Shown here in pieces: positions 9,211 to 19,600 of a stretch of DNA of 64,000 nt. Every line of letters starts with the position of its first letter. Within the stretch, counting starts at the first letter, position 1. The position numbers were made by a program, and so were the translations under genes. Source of the stretch: Opitutia bacterium. Lineage in GTDB: Bacteria > Verrucomicrobiota > Verrucomicrobiia > Opitutales > Opitutaceae. Under the pieces are notes generated by a model, which ran no database searches, was not told the DNA's origin, and saw nothing but the letters and a program-made list of their open reading frames with translations. The stretch is from positions 54,462-118,461 of the forward strand of contig CANJIU010000018.1 in NCBI GenBank assembly GCA_947474365.1, in the 5' to 3' direction.

Positions 9211-10400
9211 AGCGTAAAAGGATCACGGTTTTCGCGCAGCCCGCGCAGGGCCGCGTCGATGCGGGACTGGGTCTGCTCGCGCAGGGAGGAGCCGGTGCCG
9301 GCGGCACCGATCAGAAAAAATTCCCCGTCGAGCTTGAAGTAGCCGGCGCCGACACGAATCACCGCCTTGAAGATCATGTTGCGCAGCAGGTGCAGCCAGA
9401 AACGTGCGACGTGGTTGTCCGGCAGCGCCCGCACCGCCGCGTAGCCGGTAAAAGCCCGCCGCAGAAATGCTCCGTTGTGGAAACACCCAAGCAGCGCGAG
9501 GTCGTCCATCGGGTCGCCGGCGATGCAGTCGTCCCAATCGATCACCGCGGTGATTTTGTCTACGGTGCCGAGGACGTTCCAAAGCGCGATGTCCTTGTGC
9601 ACGAGGCAACCGGCCGACAGATCCAGCAGGGAGTGGTGCGTCTCGATTCCCGCCCGAATCTCGGTCGCCCGGGCCGGCGCGAGAAATTCCCGATCCACGA
9701 GGAAGGCGAGATGCGCGTCGAGCCGCGTGAAAAAATAACCGGTGTAGCTCGAATGCAGCCCCCGCAGGGTGCGATCCGTTCCCACGCGACCGACTTCGAA
9801 CGGACCGAAGCCCTCCACGGGCACCGCCTGCCACGTCGCGATCAGGCGGCCGAGCTGTTCCGCCACGCGATCGGTGTCGAGCGTTCCTGCCTTGAAAAGG
9901 CGGTTCAGGTCCGGCTCCGCCACGAGTTCCATGATCTGCCAGGCAAACGGTACCTCGCGTCGCGTTGCGTCCGTCGCAAAGAGCTGCGGCGTCGGCACGC
10001 CGAGTGCCCGCACGCGCGCCATCACTTCCGACTCCACCGTCATGTAATCGTCCTGCTCGGGGCCATCCTCGATCCGGACAAAATAACTCCGCCCGGCAAC
10101 GTCGGCGACGAACGTCGCGTGATTTCCCTGACCACCGCCGTCGCGCAACGCTGCGGGTGCCTGGCCTAAGTGCCTCGTGAGGAGGTCGCGGACCCGAGCC
10201 ACCGTCTCGGGTTGCGCGGCGCGGGCCGCGCCCTGCGCCGTGCCGTGAAACGCGGCCGGCCGGTCGCATTTCCAATAGTAGATGTCCTGCCGCGAGGAAT
10301 GGGGAGTATTCACGGGCGCGATGCCATGGGTTGGGGGGGGCGCGACCCTGGCGGTGGCGTTCAGGGGAACGCCGACGATGGGCGCGGATCGCTCTGGCAT
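9207..10400 (-). CDS. APH/ChoK-family phosphotransferase
   Basis: 397 residues with a protein-kinase-like fold of the aminoglycoside phosphotransferase family. The catalytic loop 'CLVHKDIALWNVL' contains the H-x-D-x4-N arrangement, and 'AVIDWDDCIAGDPMDDLALL' is the metal-binding Asp motif. The N-lobe has a Gly-rich 'DGGGQGNHATFVADV' and an ion-pair 'YMTVESEVMARVRALGVPTP'. In a catabolic operon the probable substrate is a sugar or small hydroxylated metabolite rather than an antibiotic (inference). It lies 12 nt after the beta-propeller gene and overlaps the aldolase start by 4 nt. Confidence 0.82.
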   Translation of the reverse strand: MPERSAPIVGVPLNATARVAPPPTHGIAPVNTPHSSRQDIYYWKCDRPAAFHGTAQGAARAAQPETVARVRDLLTRHLGQAPAALRDGGGQGNHATFVADVAGRSYFVRIEDGPEQDDYMTVESEVMARVRALGVPTPQLFATDATRREVPFAWQIMELVAEPDLNRLFKAGTLDTDRVAEQLGRLIATWQAVPVEGFGPFEVGRVGTDRTLRGLHSSYTGYFFTRLDAHLAFLVDREFLAPARATEIRAGIETHHSLLDLSAGCLVHKDIALWNVLGTVDKITAVIDWDDCIAGDPMDDLALLGCFHNGAFLRRAFTGYAAVRALPDNHVARFWLHLLRNMIFKAVIRVGAGYFKLDGEFFLIGAAGTGSSLREQTQSRIDAALRGLRENRDPFTL

Positions 10401-10412
10401 TTGCGGCGTGGT

Positions 10413-12101
10413 TTATGGCCGCGCGGCGGCGCCGACAGTGTCGATGACTCCGGGATAACCGGGCCCGCCCGCGCCCAAATATCCTCGGCTTGCCCCCGAG
10501 GCATCCGGGCTCACCCAGAACGCGTAAAGGCTGCCGCGCGACAAATGAAAGCGGAACCGCACGGGCCGGCCCCGCAGCGTCGCCAGGTCAGTCGCGCCGT
10601 TCCAGGTGATCGCCTGCAGGGTTTTGTCCGCGGCAACGGGCACGCAGTTTTCGCGGGTGAATGGCGCGATCGGCGCGCCGTTTTCGTCGACGACTTCGAC
10701 ACGCAATTCGCCGTCGACGGGCACGGCCGCGTTCACGAAGAGCTGGCGGCCGCTGAAGGACACCGGACGCGTGGTGAGCGTGCCAGCTTTGTCCTTGGCA
10801 TCCATCGACGCGAAGCCGTCGCGGCGCAGCACCGCGAGGCCGACGCTGGCGCCGGTGTACATCCCGCGGTGACCGTCGGGTGCGATCCCCGAGTAGGCCG
10901 TGTAGGGAAAAAAGAGCTGGTCACCGACGACGAGACACACGCCCGTCGTGGTGTGGACATAGCCGCGGTCCCAGTCGCCGTCGCGCTGCGTCGGCCCGAT
11001 GAAAGCGCGCCGATCCGGGCGATCCCAGTGAAAACCGTCGCGGCTGTAGCCGATCTTCAGCGCGGTGAACTTCGGGAAATTGCCCAGCTCGCAGATGCTG
11101 TTTCTCGGCCCAAGCAGAATCTGAAACATGCCGAGCATGATGCTCTCGTAGGCGACGGCGCTGACGCTGTAGAGCTGGGGTGCGTCGCCAATTTTCGGAT
11201 CCGGCTTGTCGAGATCGTCCGCGTCGGCCCAGTAGACGGAACGGTCGAAAGCGCCGGGCTGGCCGTACACGGGGCTCTCGGCGTAATAGCGGTTACGGCC
11301 GTATGGGCCGCTGCGTTTGATGCTGTAGACCCAGACGCGCCGGAACGGATTGTAGAAAAACGAACAGTAGTCGCCGGCGCTGCCGGCCGCGGTCTCATTC
11401 AGCACCCGGCCGTCGTCCGCAATCGTGGAGAGAAAGTGTGATTTTCGCTTCCCCGTGTGATCGGCCAGGAATTTCACGCGCTCGGCCGGGTTCGTGGCCG
11501 TGGTGTCGAGCCACACGGCGTTGTCGCCGCCGACCTGGGCGGAACCCCGGGCCAGGATCAGATTCCCGCCGGCGAGGCCGAGATTCGGGCGCTCCCAGTG
11601 GATCGCATCGCGGCTGGTCGCGAGCGCGAGTCCGCCCCGCCAGTCCGCCGTGTACCACATCTTGAAGAGCTGCACGGTCGGATCGTAGAAGACGCCGCCG
11701 TGCCCGAGATAACACACCGCCCGCTGGCTGTCGGCCGGCCCGATTTCATCCGGCGTGGTGGGCTTGAAGACGGGATTGCCCGCGTGCTTTTTCGCGACGT
11801 GATGGGTCCGCGTGAGGGTCGTCTCGGCGATGAGGAAGTCGTCGACGAACAGCTGCCGGCCGACATCGATCGGAATCACCTGCGGCGGGGCTTTCAGATA
11901 CGGCACATCCATCGGGGCGCGGGACTTCGGATCGCGGGAGTTAACCGGCCACTCGGCGGGGAGTCGGATGCCGTTGTAGAGCGTCTCGGCTCCCAAAGGC
12001 CCAACGAGCATGCTCAGGATGAGATTGATAACGAAGAAGGGAAGCAGCTGTTTCATAGATCTGGACGTAGGAAATCGCGGCGGTTGGTGGTGCGAAGTCA
12101 C
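10413..12101 (-). CDS. Exported GH32/GH43-like beta-propeller glycoside hydrolase
   Basis: 562 residues. The GTG at 12099-12101 overlaps the upstream stop (GTGA) and has GGAG 8 nt before it inside the previous gene, so I prefer it; the ATG at 12054-12056 (MKQLLPFF) would give a conventional signal peptide and remains possible. After the hydrophobic signal ('LLPFFVINLILSML') the protein shows the repeating pattern of a five-bladed propeller: 'IDVGRQLFVDDFLI', 'YDPTVQLFKMWYTADWRGGLALATSRDAIHWERP', 'FYNPFRRVWVYSIKR', 'KIGYSRDGFHWDRP'. This 'FVDDFLIA ... MWY ... S.DG..W' series is typical of hydrolase-like proteins in Verrucomicrobia and Planctomycetes. Activity is not established. Confidence 0.75.
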   Translation of the reverse strand: MTSHHQPPRFPTSRSMKQLLPFFVINLILSMLVGPLGAETLYNGIRLPAEWPVNSRDPKSRAPMDVPYLKAPPQVIPIDVGRQLFVDDFLIAETTLTRTHHVAKKHAGNPVFKPTTPDEIGPADSQRAVCYLGHGGVFYDPTVQLFKMWYTADWRGGLALATSRDAIHWERPNLGLAGGNLILARGSAQVGGDNAVWLDTTATNPAERVKFLADHTGKRKSHFLSTIADDGRVLNETAAGSAGDYCSFFYNPFRRVWVYSIKRSGPYGRNRYYAESPVYGQPGAFDRSVYWADADDLDKPDPKIGDAPQLYSVSAVAYESIMLGMFQILLGPRNSICELGNFPKFTALKIGYSRDGFHWDRPDRRAFIGPTQRDGDWDRGYVHTTTGVCLVVGDQLFFPYTAYSGIAPDGHRGMYTGASVGLAVLRRDGFASMDAKDKAGTLTTRPVSFSGRQLFVNAAVPVDGELRVEVVDENGAPIAPFTRENCVPVAADKTLQAITWNGATDLATLRGRPVRFRFHLSRGSLYAFWVSPDASGASRGYLGAGGPGYPGVIDTVGAAARP

Positions 12102-13366
12102 TTAGCGGTCTCCTTCGAGAATTTCTTTTTCCATTCGGCGTAGGACTCGGCGGTCAGCGTCGGATGCGTTGCCTTGTTCGCGATGCCCCCGAGCTTGCTG
12201 CCAGCGGAGACGATTTTCCCCGCCTTGATGTCCGCCTCGTTGATGCGGTGAAAAATCACTTCCTTCTCTTTTCTCCGGCCCAGGTCGTGTACGATGTAGA
12301 GCGTGCCGTCCTTGCCCTGGCAGGCGTCGGGGTAGGACGTGCCGCGGGCATCCAGCAGCAGTTTGTGCGGCCACGTCTGGCCGTCGTCCTCCGATAGGTA
12401 GGCTGTCATCTTGTCGCGACTCGAAGGTTCGTTGATCGCGGCGCCGTTTTTGATGAGCAGGATGTTGCCCGAGGCGAGCCGCTGGAAAAACGTGCGGCTG
12501 GACGGTCCCTTGATCCCTTTGGCGGGCGCCATCTCCGACCAGGATTTTCCGCCATCCTTCGAAAAGGACTCACCGACGCCGGTGCGCGTGCGGCCCAGCA
12601 TCCAGAGCGTGCCGTCTTTCTTCTCGACCAGCATGTGTTCCTGATAGGTGCGCGCGGTGGCGGGAATGATGGCCTGCGACAGGTATTTCAGGGTCCGGCC
12701 CTCGTCGTCGGAAACAAAGACGTTCGCGTGATTCAACTCGGGTCGGAGGTGAACGTGCTCCGGCGCCATCGGCACGTCCTTGGCGAGCCGGCCGCGAGAG
12801 GTTTTCAGGCCGAAGTGTTCGATCAGGTAGAGCCACCTTCCATCTTTGGTGACGAAAGGCTTGTTCTTTGTGTAGCCGTCACTCTTACGCTCCGGCGCGC
12901 TCCAGGTGGTGTTCTCGTCGTCGCCGTTGTCGGCGGTCATGGTCCACAAGCCGCCGCGACCGTCCCAGAATCCGTAAACCTGGCCCCACATCAGCGTCAC
13001 CTTTCCGTTGGGGTCGGTCCAGATGCCGGGATCGTTGGTGCGCACCGGGCCGTCGATGTCCACCACGAGCACCGGCTTGCTCCAAGTCTCACCGCCATCG
13101 CCGCTGGTGATGACGAGGGTGCAGTTGTCCTCGTCCTCCCAGATGTCGCCCGTCTTGAAGGTGGCCCACAACCGGCCGCCTTTGGAAATCGTGATGCCGG
13201 GCCCGCACAGGAACTGGCGATTTTCGTCCTGATAGATTTCCGGCACGGGCGCGCGGTAAATCGTCGGAGGCTGGAGCGCGTCCTTGGGCCGGGCCGGCTC
13301 CGCCGCGAAACTTCCGGTGCCGCATGCGGCCACGAAGACGAGGAGCGGGAGTGAAAAGGATTTCAT
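12098..13366 (-). CDS. Sialidase-fold (BNR/Asp-box) exported protein, copy 1
   Basis: 422 residues from the ATG at 13364-13366 (MKSFSLPLLVFVAAC); the ORF opens further upstream inside the receptor gene but that part is not signal-like. The signal ends in 'VAAC', which can serve as a lipobox, so it may be a lipoprotein. Asp-boxes (S-x-D-x-G-x-T-W type) appear as 'SGDGGETW', 'SDDEGRTL', 'SKDGGKSW' and 'SEDDGQTW', giving a six-bladed propeller. I do not see the F/Y-R-I-P motif of classical GH33 sialidases, so the substrate may not be sialic acid. It starts 7 nt after the TonB-dependent receptor stop and its stop overlaps the next gene. Very similar to the copy at 20038-21300. Confidence 0.82.
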   Translation of the reverse strand: MKSFSLPLLVFVAACGTGSFAAEPARPKDALQPPTIYRAPVPEIYQDENRQFLCGPGITISKGGRLWATFKTGDIWEDEDNCTLVITSGDGGETWSKPVLVVDIDGPVRTNDPGIWTDPNGKVTLMWGQVYGFWDGRGGLWTMTADNGDDENTTWSAPERKSDGYTKNKPFVTKDGRWLYLIEHFGLKTSRGRLAKDVPMAPEHVHLRPELNHANVFVSDDEGRTLKYLSQAIIPATARTYQEHMLVEKKDGTLWMLGRTRTGVGESFSKDGGKSWSEMAPAKGIKGPSSRTFFQRLASGNILLIKNGAAINEPSSRDKMTAYLSEDDGQTWPHKLLLDARGTSYPDACQGKDGTLYIVHDLGRRKEKEVIFHRINEADIKAGKIVSAGSKLGGIANKATHPTLTAESYAEWKKKFSKETAK

Positions 13367-13373
13367 GCCGAGA

Positions 13374-16300
13374 TCAGAATGTGCCCTTGACGCCGAACAC
13401 GGTGTAGTAGCCGTTCTCCTGATAGCGGCCGCCGCGGGCATACACGGGCGTATCGGGCGAGTAACGACGCGAAATGATGGTGGAGCCGCCAAGGTCGGTG
13501 ATCGACATGTAAAGCGAGCAGCGTTTGGTCAGGCTGTATTGGGCATTGAGGCTCAGGCGGGAGTATTCGCCTTGAAACACGTACGTGTTGGGAGTGATGC
13601 CTTCGCTCACGCTGGCGGCGACCGCGCCCCGGCGGGTTTCGCCCTGGTAGCTGTAGGTGAGCTTGATGAAGTAGCGCGGGCGGATGAAGTTGATGCCGCC
13701 CGCGGCCTTGCTCGGCGTGAAGCCTGAGAAATCCGTGGTCGTGCTGCCCTGCAGTTTCAGCTTCGTGTAGTTGACGAAGATCTGAAAGCCCTGCGCCCAA
13801 TTCGGCAGGAACGTGAGCGACTGGCGGTAGGTGAATTCGAACCCGGTGATCTTCGCGTCGCCGACGTTTTCCTGGGTGGCGATCTCGTAGTTGTGGAACG
13901 TGCCGTCGGTCGGCAGGCCGTATTGCTCCAGCAGCTCGGGTGTGGCTGCCATGCGGACGGAGCCGAAGAAGTTCTTGATGTTCTTCTGGAACACGCCGAT
14001 CGAGCCGAAGCCGTCCTTGAAGTTATACGACTCGAGCGTGAAGTCGTAGCTGTCTGCGGTCCAGGGCTTCAAGCCGGTGTTGTTGACCGTGATGGTGGGA
14101 TTGGCGGCGTCGGCGTCGGTCGTCGTCGTGCCCGGGATGATGAAGTTCAGATTTGGCCGGCCCAGCGTGTGGGCATAGCCCGCGCGCAGCAGGAGGGCTT
14201 CGGACAGAGTGTAGGTGGCGTTGAGGCTGGGGTAAAAACCGTCGTAGGTGCGTTGCGCGTGGGCGGCGCGCTCCTGGAAACGGAGCTTCCGAAGGGCGAG
14301 TGCGTCGTTCGTGATGAGGACGCGCTGGCCGGCGGCGTTGCGGATGAAATTGCCGCGGGCGTCGCGTTGATACTGCGCGTTGAGGTCGTTCAGGGGGCCG
14401 CGGCCTTCGGCTTCGGTCCGCTCGAAGCGCACACCGCCGACGAGCCAGAGCCGGTTGTCGAGCAGGCGCACGTCGGCGCGCCCGTAGCCGGCGGAGATGG
14501 TTTCGCTCAGCTCGCGGGAGCCGGTGACTTGGTTCTGATACGCGCCGGGTTCGTCGAGCGCGAACCAGTCGGGATGCAGAAGATAGAGGTCGTAGAGCTT
14601 CTTAAGGCTGGGTTCCCGGTAAGGCGTGCCGTTGAGCTTCGGCGCGCTGGCGAGGAACGCTTCGTCGAACACGTCGAAATTCCGCGCGACGCGCGCATTG
14701 GCGTCGGTGGTGCCGTTCGGGCGGAAAGTCCACGTCTTCGAGACGGCACGGATATCGGTGTGCATGCGGTCCACGGCGCCGCCGAACTTGAGCGTGAAGG
14801 GAATGACGCCGCGAAAGTCGCGCGCCGCGTTGATGCGACCCGCGATCTTGTCGGTCTTGTTTTTCTGCTGGGCGGACATCGCGCTGACGATCGGGTAGGA
14901 TCCGCCGTCGTAGATGTCCACCGGCACCCCGGTTCGCGTGACGGCGGTGAATTTGCGGAAGATGCCATTGGGCACCAGATCTTCGCCACGGATGACGAGG
15001 TTGGACTGGGTCGAGGGGGCGCTGAAAAAATGGCCGTTGTCGATGTCCTTGCGCGCGTAGTCGGCGAGGGAGAAGGAGCTGTTGGCATCGATCCGCCACG
15101 TGTTGCCGGAATGCCGATACTTGAGGGTGAACTGATCCTGCTCGGTGGGCTGCTCATACCAACCATTGCCGGTGTTTTGAGTGGCCGTGCCGACACCTGG
15201 GACTGCGCCTTGGGTGAACCGGTCGTTGCCGGTCGCGCCGGCCCCGAAGTTTATCTCCAGGATGCTGCGGGTGACATACATTGAGTATTCCCGGCGCTGG
15301 TAGCCGAAGGAAACGACGTCCGAGGGAGTGATCCGCCAGTCGAGGCCGATCTGGCCGGCATTGGTGGTATACAGTTGGGCGAGGCTTTCCCAGATGCTAC
15401 GGCGCTGGAACAGGCCGATCTGGTTCCAAGTGGGCGTTTCATTGCGAGTCCTTTCGCCATCGTCCATCGGTTTCAGACGCCATGTCCGCGAAAATCCCAC
15501 CGTCACCGCCAGCGAGTTATTCACCGGATAGAGATAGCTCAGGTTGAGCGACGGCTGGGTGAAGCTCGGGGAATTGGCGGACACGTGGTGCCGTCGCCAG
15601 TCAAAGGTCACGCCGTTGGCATTGTGGAAGAACGTGCTGACATCATAGGAGAACGTTGGCCGCTTGGATTCGAATCCGCTCTTCGTGATCAGATTGATCG
15701 AGCCGCCGAGGCCGCTGGCGGGCATGTCGGGCGTGGGCACTTTGGTCACCTCGATGCGCGAGACATTGACGAAGGGCACATCGCGCAGGTCCACCGCACG
15801 CGTCGCGCCGCGCGCACTGGCCAGCTCGCCGCCGTCAATCAAGACGCCCGAGTTGCTGGCCGGAAAGCCGCGCAGCGAGATGGCTTCGGGTCCGGAATCG
15901 CCCGGCGCGTCGACCGCCACTCCGGGCAGGAAGTGGAGAAACTCCCCGACGTTCTCCAGCCCGCGGTCGCCGAACTCGTCGAGGGCGACGACGTTCTTGA
16001 GATTGGGTGCCTGGCGTTGCTCGTTCATCGCCACGGCCTGTGCACTCATTTCGCGGTCGGCCACCACGGTATAGGCGCGCAGCTGGACGACTGGGTCCGG
16101 AGACGGGGAGCTTCCGCTCGCTGGTCGGGAGAGTTCGAACTCCCGGCGCACGGTCGCGCCGCTGCCCACGACGACGGTGGCAGTCTGCGATTCAAGTCCG
16201 ATGTAGAGCACAGTGACGCGAGCTTCGCCTGGGGTGACGTCGCGCAAACGGTAGGAGCCCGACTCATCGGTGACGACGATCTGGTGGGTGCCGGCGAGAG

Positions 16301-16460
16301 TGACCCGGGCGTTCACCAGTGCGGCGCCGGTCGCGGTATTGAAAACCCGCCCCTCGATCGTTCCCTTCGACGGGTTGGAGTCGGCGGCTTGCAGGCGGGC
16401 AAACGACCCCAGAAGCAGCAGGGTCGTGATGCTCAGGCGCAGATAGGGCAGAAGTTTCAT
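13374..16460 (-). CDS. TonB-dependent receptor with carboxypeptidase-regulatory-like domain, copy 1
   Basis: 1028-residue outer-membrane transporter. Signal peptide 1-25; carboxypeptidase-regulatory-like beta-sandwich about 32-112 ('GTIEGRVFNTATGAALVNARVTL ... GEARVTVLYIG'); plug domain about 140-260 ('KNVVALDEFGDRG' to 'ASGLGGSINLITKSGFE'); then the 22-strand barrel ending in the expected aromatic residue ('VFGVKGTF'). The region 'MSAQAVAMNEQR' between domains is shared with copy 2. It is the first gene of the operon with the sialidase-fold, propeller, kinase and aldolase genes, so it probably imports the oligosaccharide they process. A 19-bp operator-like motif lies about 130 nt upstream. 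Confidence 0.93.
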   Translation of the reverse strand: MKLLPYLRLSITTLLLLGSFARLQAADSNPSKGTIEGRVFNTATGAALVNARVTLAGTHQIVVTDESGSYRLRDVTPGEARVTVLYIGLESQTATVVVGSGATVRREFELSRPASGSSPSPDPVVQLRAYTVVADREMSAQAVAMNEQRQAPNLKNVVALDEFGDRGLENVGEFLHFLPGVAVDAPGDSGPEAISLRGFPASNSGVLIDGGELASARGATRAVDLRDVPFVNVSRIEVTKVPTPDMPASGLGGSINLITKSGFESKRPTFSYDVSTFFHNANGVTFDWRRHHVSANSPSFTQPSLNLSYLYPVNNSLAVTVGFSRTWRLKPMDDGERTRNETPTWNQIGLFQRRSIWESLAQLYTTNAGQIGLDWRITPSDVVSFGYQRREYSMYVTRSILEINFGAGATGNDRFTQGAVPGVGTATQNTGNGWYEQPTEQDQFTLKYRHSGNTWRIDANSSFSLADYARKDIDNGHFFSAPSTQSNLVIRGEDLVPNGIFRKFTAVTRTGVPVDIYDGGSYPIVSAMSAQQKNKTDKIAGRINAARDFRGVIPFTLKFGGAVDRMHTDIRAVSKTWTFRPNGTTDANARVARNFDVFDEAFLASAPKLNGTPYREPSLKKLYDLYLLHPDWFALDEPGAYQNQVTGSRELSETISAGYGRADVRLLDNRLWLVGGVRFERTEAEGRGPLNDLNAQYQRDARGNFIRNAAGQRVLITNDALALRKLRFQERAAHAQRTYDGFYPSLNATYTLSEALLLRAGYAHTLGRPNLNFIIPGTTTTDADAANPTITVNNTGLKPWTADSYDFTLESYNFKDGFGSIGVFQKNIKNFFGSVRMAATPELLEQYGLPTDGTFHNYEIATQENVGDAKITGFEFTYRQSLTFLPNWAQGFQIFVNYTKLKLQGSTTTDFSGFTPSKAAGGINFIRPRYFIKLTYSYQGETRRGAVAASVSEGITPNTYVFQGEYSRLSLNAQYSLTKRCSLYMSITDLGGSTIISRRYSPDTPVYARGGRYQENGYYTVFGVKGTF

Positions 16461-16588
16461 GGAAAGTTTCGGGGTTGAGATGAGGCTGGGCCGGCAACCT
16501 CGACACGGGGCCGGCAGCAGTGCGGTCTTGAGTGGAAAGAATAACGCCCGCCCCTTCCTAACGGGCCGGACTCAAATCTTAAGCGCTG

Positions 16589-16607
16589 CGTTCCGTATAT
16601 CGTTACG
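16589..16607 (-). promoter_or_regulatory. Operator-like 19-bp motif, site 1 (upstream of TonB receptor 1)
   Basis: The plus strand reads CGTTCCGTATATCGTTACG. It matches sites at 19963 and 21408 at 15 or 16 of 19 positions; on the minus strand the consensus is CGTAACGATWTWCGnAACG, two direct CGnAACG units 12 bp apart with an ACG/CGT inverted core in sites 1 and 3. It lies about 130 nt upstream of the receptor start. Probable target of the LacI-family regulator encoded at 21624 (inference). Confidence 0.6.
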
Positions 16608-16673
16608 CTCGTCGCGGACGAGAGCCAGACGGCGTTATCGTAATGTGCGCGACGGCGTGGCTTCAAACCAATC

Positions 16674-16696
16674 CTCGTTCAGTTTCATCGAACGAG
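16674..16696 (-). terminator. 7-bp hairpin after TonB receptor 2
   Basis: CTCGTTC (16674-16680) pairs perfectly with GAACGAG (16690-16696) around a 9-nt loop, directly after the receptor stop codon on the minus strand, followed by TTGGTTTG. A weak intrinsic terminator is plausible. The rest of 16461-16673 holds only the operator-like motif. Confidence 0.4.
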
Positions 16697-16698
16697 AA

Positions 16699-19600
16699 TT
16701 AGAACCGGCCTTTCAGGCCGGTGACGATATAGTAGCCGTTCGTCTGGTTCCGGGTGTAGCGCGCGTAGTCCGGAGTCGAGGGCGCGTACTGCAGGGTGAT
16801 CCACGCCCTGCGGCCCAGATCCGTCGCTCCCAGAAAGAGGGTGCAATGCTTGTTCAGGCTGTACTCCGCCTCGACGCCGTAGCGCTTGTACTTGTTTTGG
16901 TACGCGAAGGTATTGGGCAGCTCCGTGGCGCTCGCGTTGACTGCACTGGTGGCGAAGCCGTCCTGATAGATGTAGGTGAACTTTACGAGGTACCGCGGGC
17001 GGATGAAATTCAATCCCGTGCTGAAGCTCATCGGGACAAATCCGGAGAAGTCCGCCAGCTTCCCGCCCTGCAGTCGGAGCTTGGTGACATTCATGTTCAG
17101 CTGCAGGCTTTTGAGCAGTCCCGGCAGGAAGACGAGCTGCTGGCGATAGCTGAACTCGACGCCGCGCACCCGGGCGTTGCCCGCATTCTCCATCGTGCGG
17201 AACTGGTAACCATTGTAGGTCCCATCGGTGGGCAAACCCTGCTGGTTGAGCAATTCGTCGGTGACCGGCGTCTGCACCGAGCCGAAGAAATCTCGGACAT
17301 CCTTCTGGAAAAACCCCACCGCACCGGAGCCGCCTTTCACGTCGTAGACCTCGAACGTCAGGTCGTAGTTGTCCGCGGTCCACGGACGCAGTCCGGGGTT
17401 GTTCACCGTAATCGTCGGGTTCGTCGCCTCCGGATCGCTGATTGTGGTGCCGGGGATCAGCAGGTTCACGCCGGGACGTCCGATCGTCTGTGCGTACGCC
17501 GTGCGGGCGACAAAATGATCCGACAGGCGGTAGCTCGCGTTGATGCTCGGATAGTAACCGTGGTAATCGCTGTGGGTTGAAGCCCCGCGCTCCTTGTAGC
17601 GCAGCCGGCGCAGCGTGAGCGCGTCGTTCGTGAGGAGAATGCGGGCACCGGCGGCGTTGCGCACGAAGCTGCCGTCCGGATTCCGCTGATACTGGGCGTT
17701 GATGTCGTCCAGCGGGCCCTTCCCCTTGATGTCGGTCTCCTCCAGTCGCACGCCGCCCACTACGGTCAACCGGTCCTGCAGCAGCCGCAGGTCGCCCCGC
17801 AGATAGGCGGCCGAGATCGTCTCGGTAAACTCGAACGAGCCGGTGACCTGGTTTTGGTGGGCGCCCGGTTCGTCGAGGACAAACCAGGACGGGTTCCGGC
17901 GGTACAGATCGTACATCTTCGTGTGACTGATGTCCCGCAGGGCATGGCCGTAGACCTTCGGCGCAACCCGCAGGTAGTCCTCGTCGAAGACGTCGAAATT
18001 GCCGGCGCGCAGGGCCGGGGCATTCGACGCCCCGTTGGGCCGGAAAGTGTAGGTGAACGAGCGATTGCGTTGAGACCGTTCCTGTTGGTCCGAGGCCACG
18101 CCGAACTTCAGGGAAAACGGAAGGGTGGCGTTGAACTCACGGCTGCCGTTGGCCCGGACGAACGAATTTTCGGAGAACGTGCGGCGGCTGCGGGCCACCG
18201 CCGAGTTAATCGCGTAGTCCTCGCCCTTGAAGATGTCGACCGGCGCGCCCGTCCGGTCCCGGACGGTGTACTGCCGCGCGATGCCGGTCCGGAAGATGTC
18301 GTCGCCGCGGATGACCAGGTTCGTGAGCTGCGCATTGATCGTGAAGAAATAGCCGTTGTCGGCGTCGTGCTCCTGGTAACGGGCGGCGGAAAGCCCGCCA
18401 TCCAGGTCAAAGCGCCAGAGGTCGCCGCGGTGTGCGTATTTCAAGTTGAGCTGCTGCTGCTTTGAATCGCGTTGGTAGATGCCGGAGCCTCCGCCCGTCG
18501 CCGTCGATCCGACGCCGGTCGCGGCCCCCTGGGTGAGCGTTTCGCCGCCGGTCGCGCCGGCGCCATACGTCACCGCCAGGCGGCTGCGCGAGACGTCGTA
18601 AAGATAGTTCTTCATCTCGCCGCTGATTGAGACGAGGTCCCGGGACGTCGGCCTCCAGGCAAAACCCAGCTGCCCGCCGTACGTCTGCGTCCAGGCCATG
18701 AGCGACTGCCATGCGCCGGCGGTCTGGATGTTGCGCACGCGATCCCACGTCGGCTGGACGTCAAATTCCTTGATCCCGCCATACGACGGGTTGAGCCGCC
18801 AGGTGTTGTACAGACTCGCCGTGACCGCGAACCGCTCGTTGAGGGGCCCCTGGTAACTCACATTGGCCGAGGGCAGGGTATAGCGCGGCGAGGCGTCGGG
18901 GTTGGGCCCGCGATTCCATCGCATCGAGGCTCCGTTCGTGTTGTGGAACAGGGTCGAGACGCGGTAGTTCACGACGGGTTTCTTCACCTCGAAGCCGTTG
19001 CTTGGAATCAGATTGATCGATCCGCCGAGTCCGGACGCACGCTGGTCCGGTGTCGGCACCTTGGTGACTTCGACGCGTGACACGTTGGAGAACGGCACGT
19101 CCGTCGTGGTGGCCTGGCGGTTTGTGCCGCGCGCCGTCGCGACGGAGCCGCCGTCGATGGTGACGTTGGAAAAACTCGGGGAGAATCCGCGCAAGGATGC
19201 GCCGTTGGGGCCGACGTCGCCGTCGATGGAAACCGACACGCCTGACAGGAATTGCAGGAACTCCCCCAGGTTCTCGTCCCCGCGATTACCGAACTCGTCC
19301 ATCGCGACGACGTTCTTGATGTTCACCGCGGCCCGCTGCTCGTTCATCGCCAGCGCCTGCGCGCTCATTTCGCGTTCGGCGGTGACTTGGAACGTCTCCA
19401 GCGCCACCACCTGATCGCCGCCCTTTTCGCCGGCGACCGTCGCGCGCACCAAATCGAACGTCAGGCGAGACACGGTTCCCGCCGACGCCGAAACGACCTC
19501 GGTCTTCGTCGCCATGCCCACGTACGACACGCTCACCCGGACTTCACCCGGCGGAACGCCCGTGACCCGGAATTCCCCGCTTGCATCCGAATACGCCGTG

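Noticed and set aside
9207..10400. Antibiotic resistance by aminoglycoside phosphorylation
   Set aside because: The fold is that of APH enzymes, but the gene is translationally coupled to a sugar-acid aldolase in a carbohydrate operon, so a metabolic substrate is more likely.
12098..13366. A firm sialidase (GH33) call for the three propeller proteins
   Set aside because: Asp-boxes show the fold only. The F/Y-R-I-P motif expected in GH33 was not seen, so only the fold is claimed.
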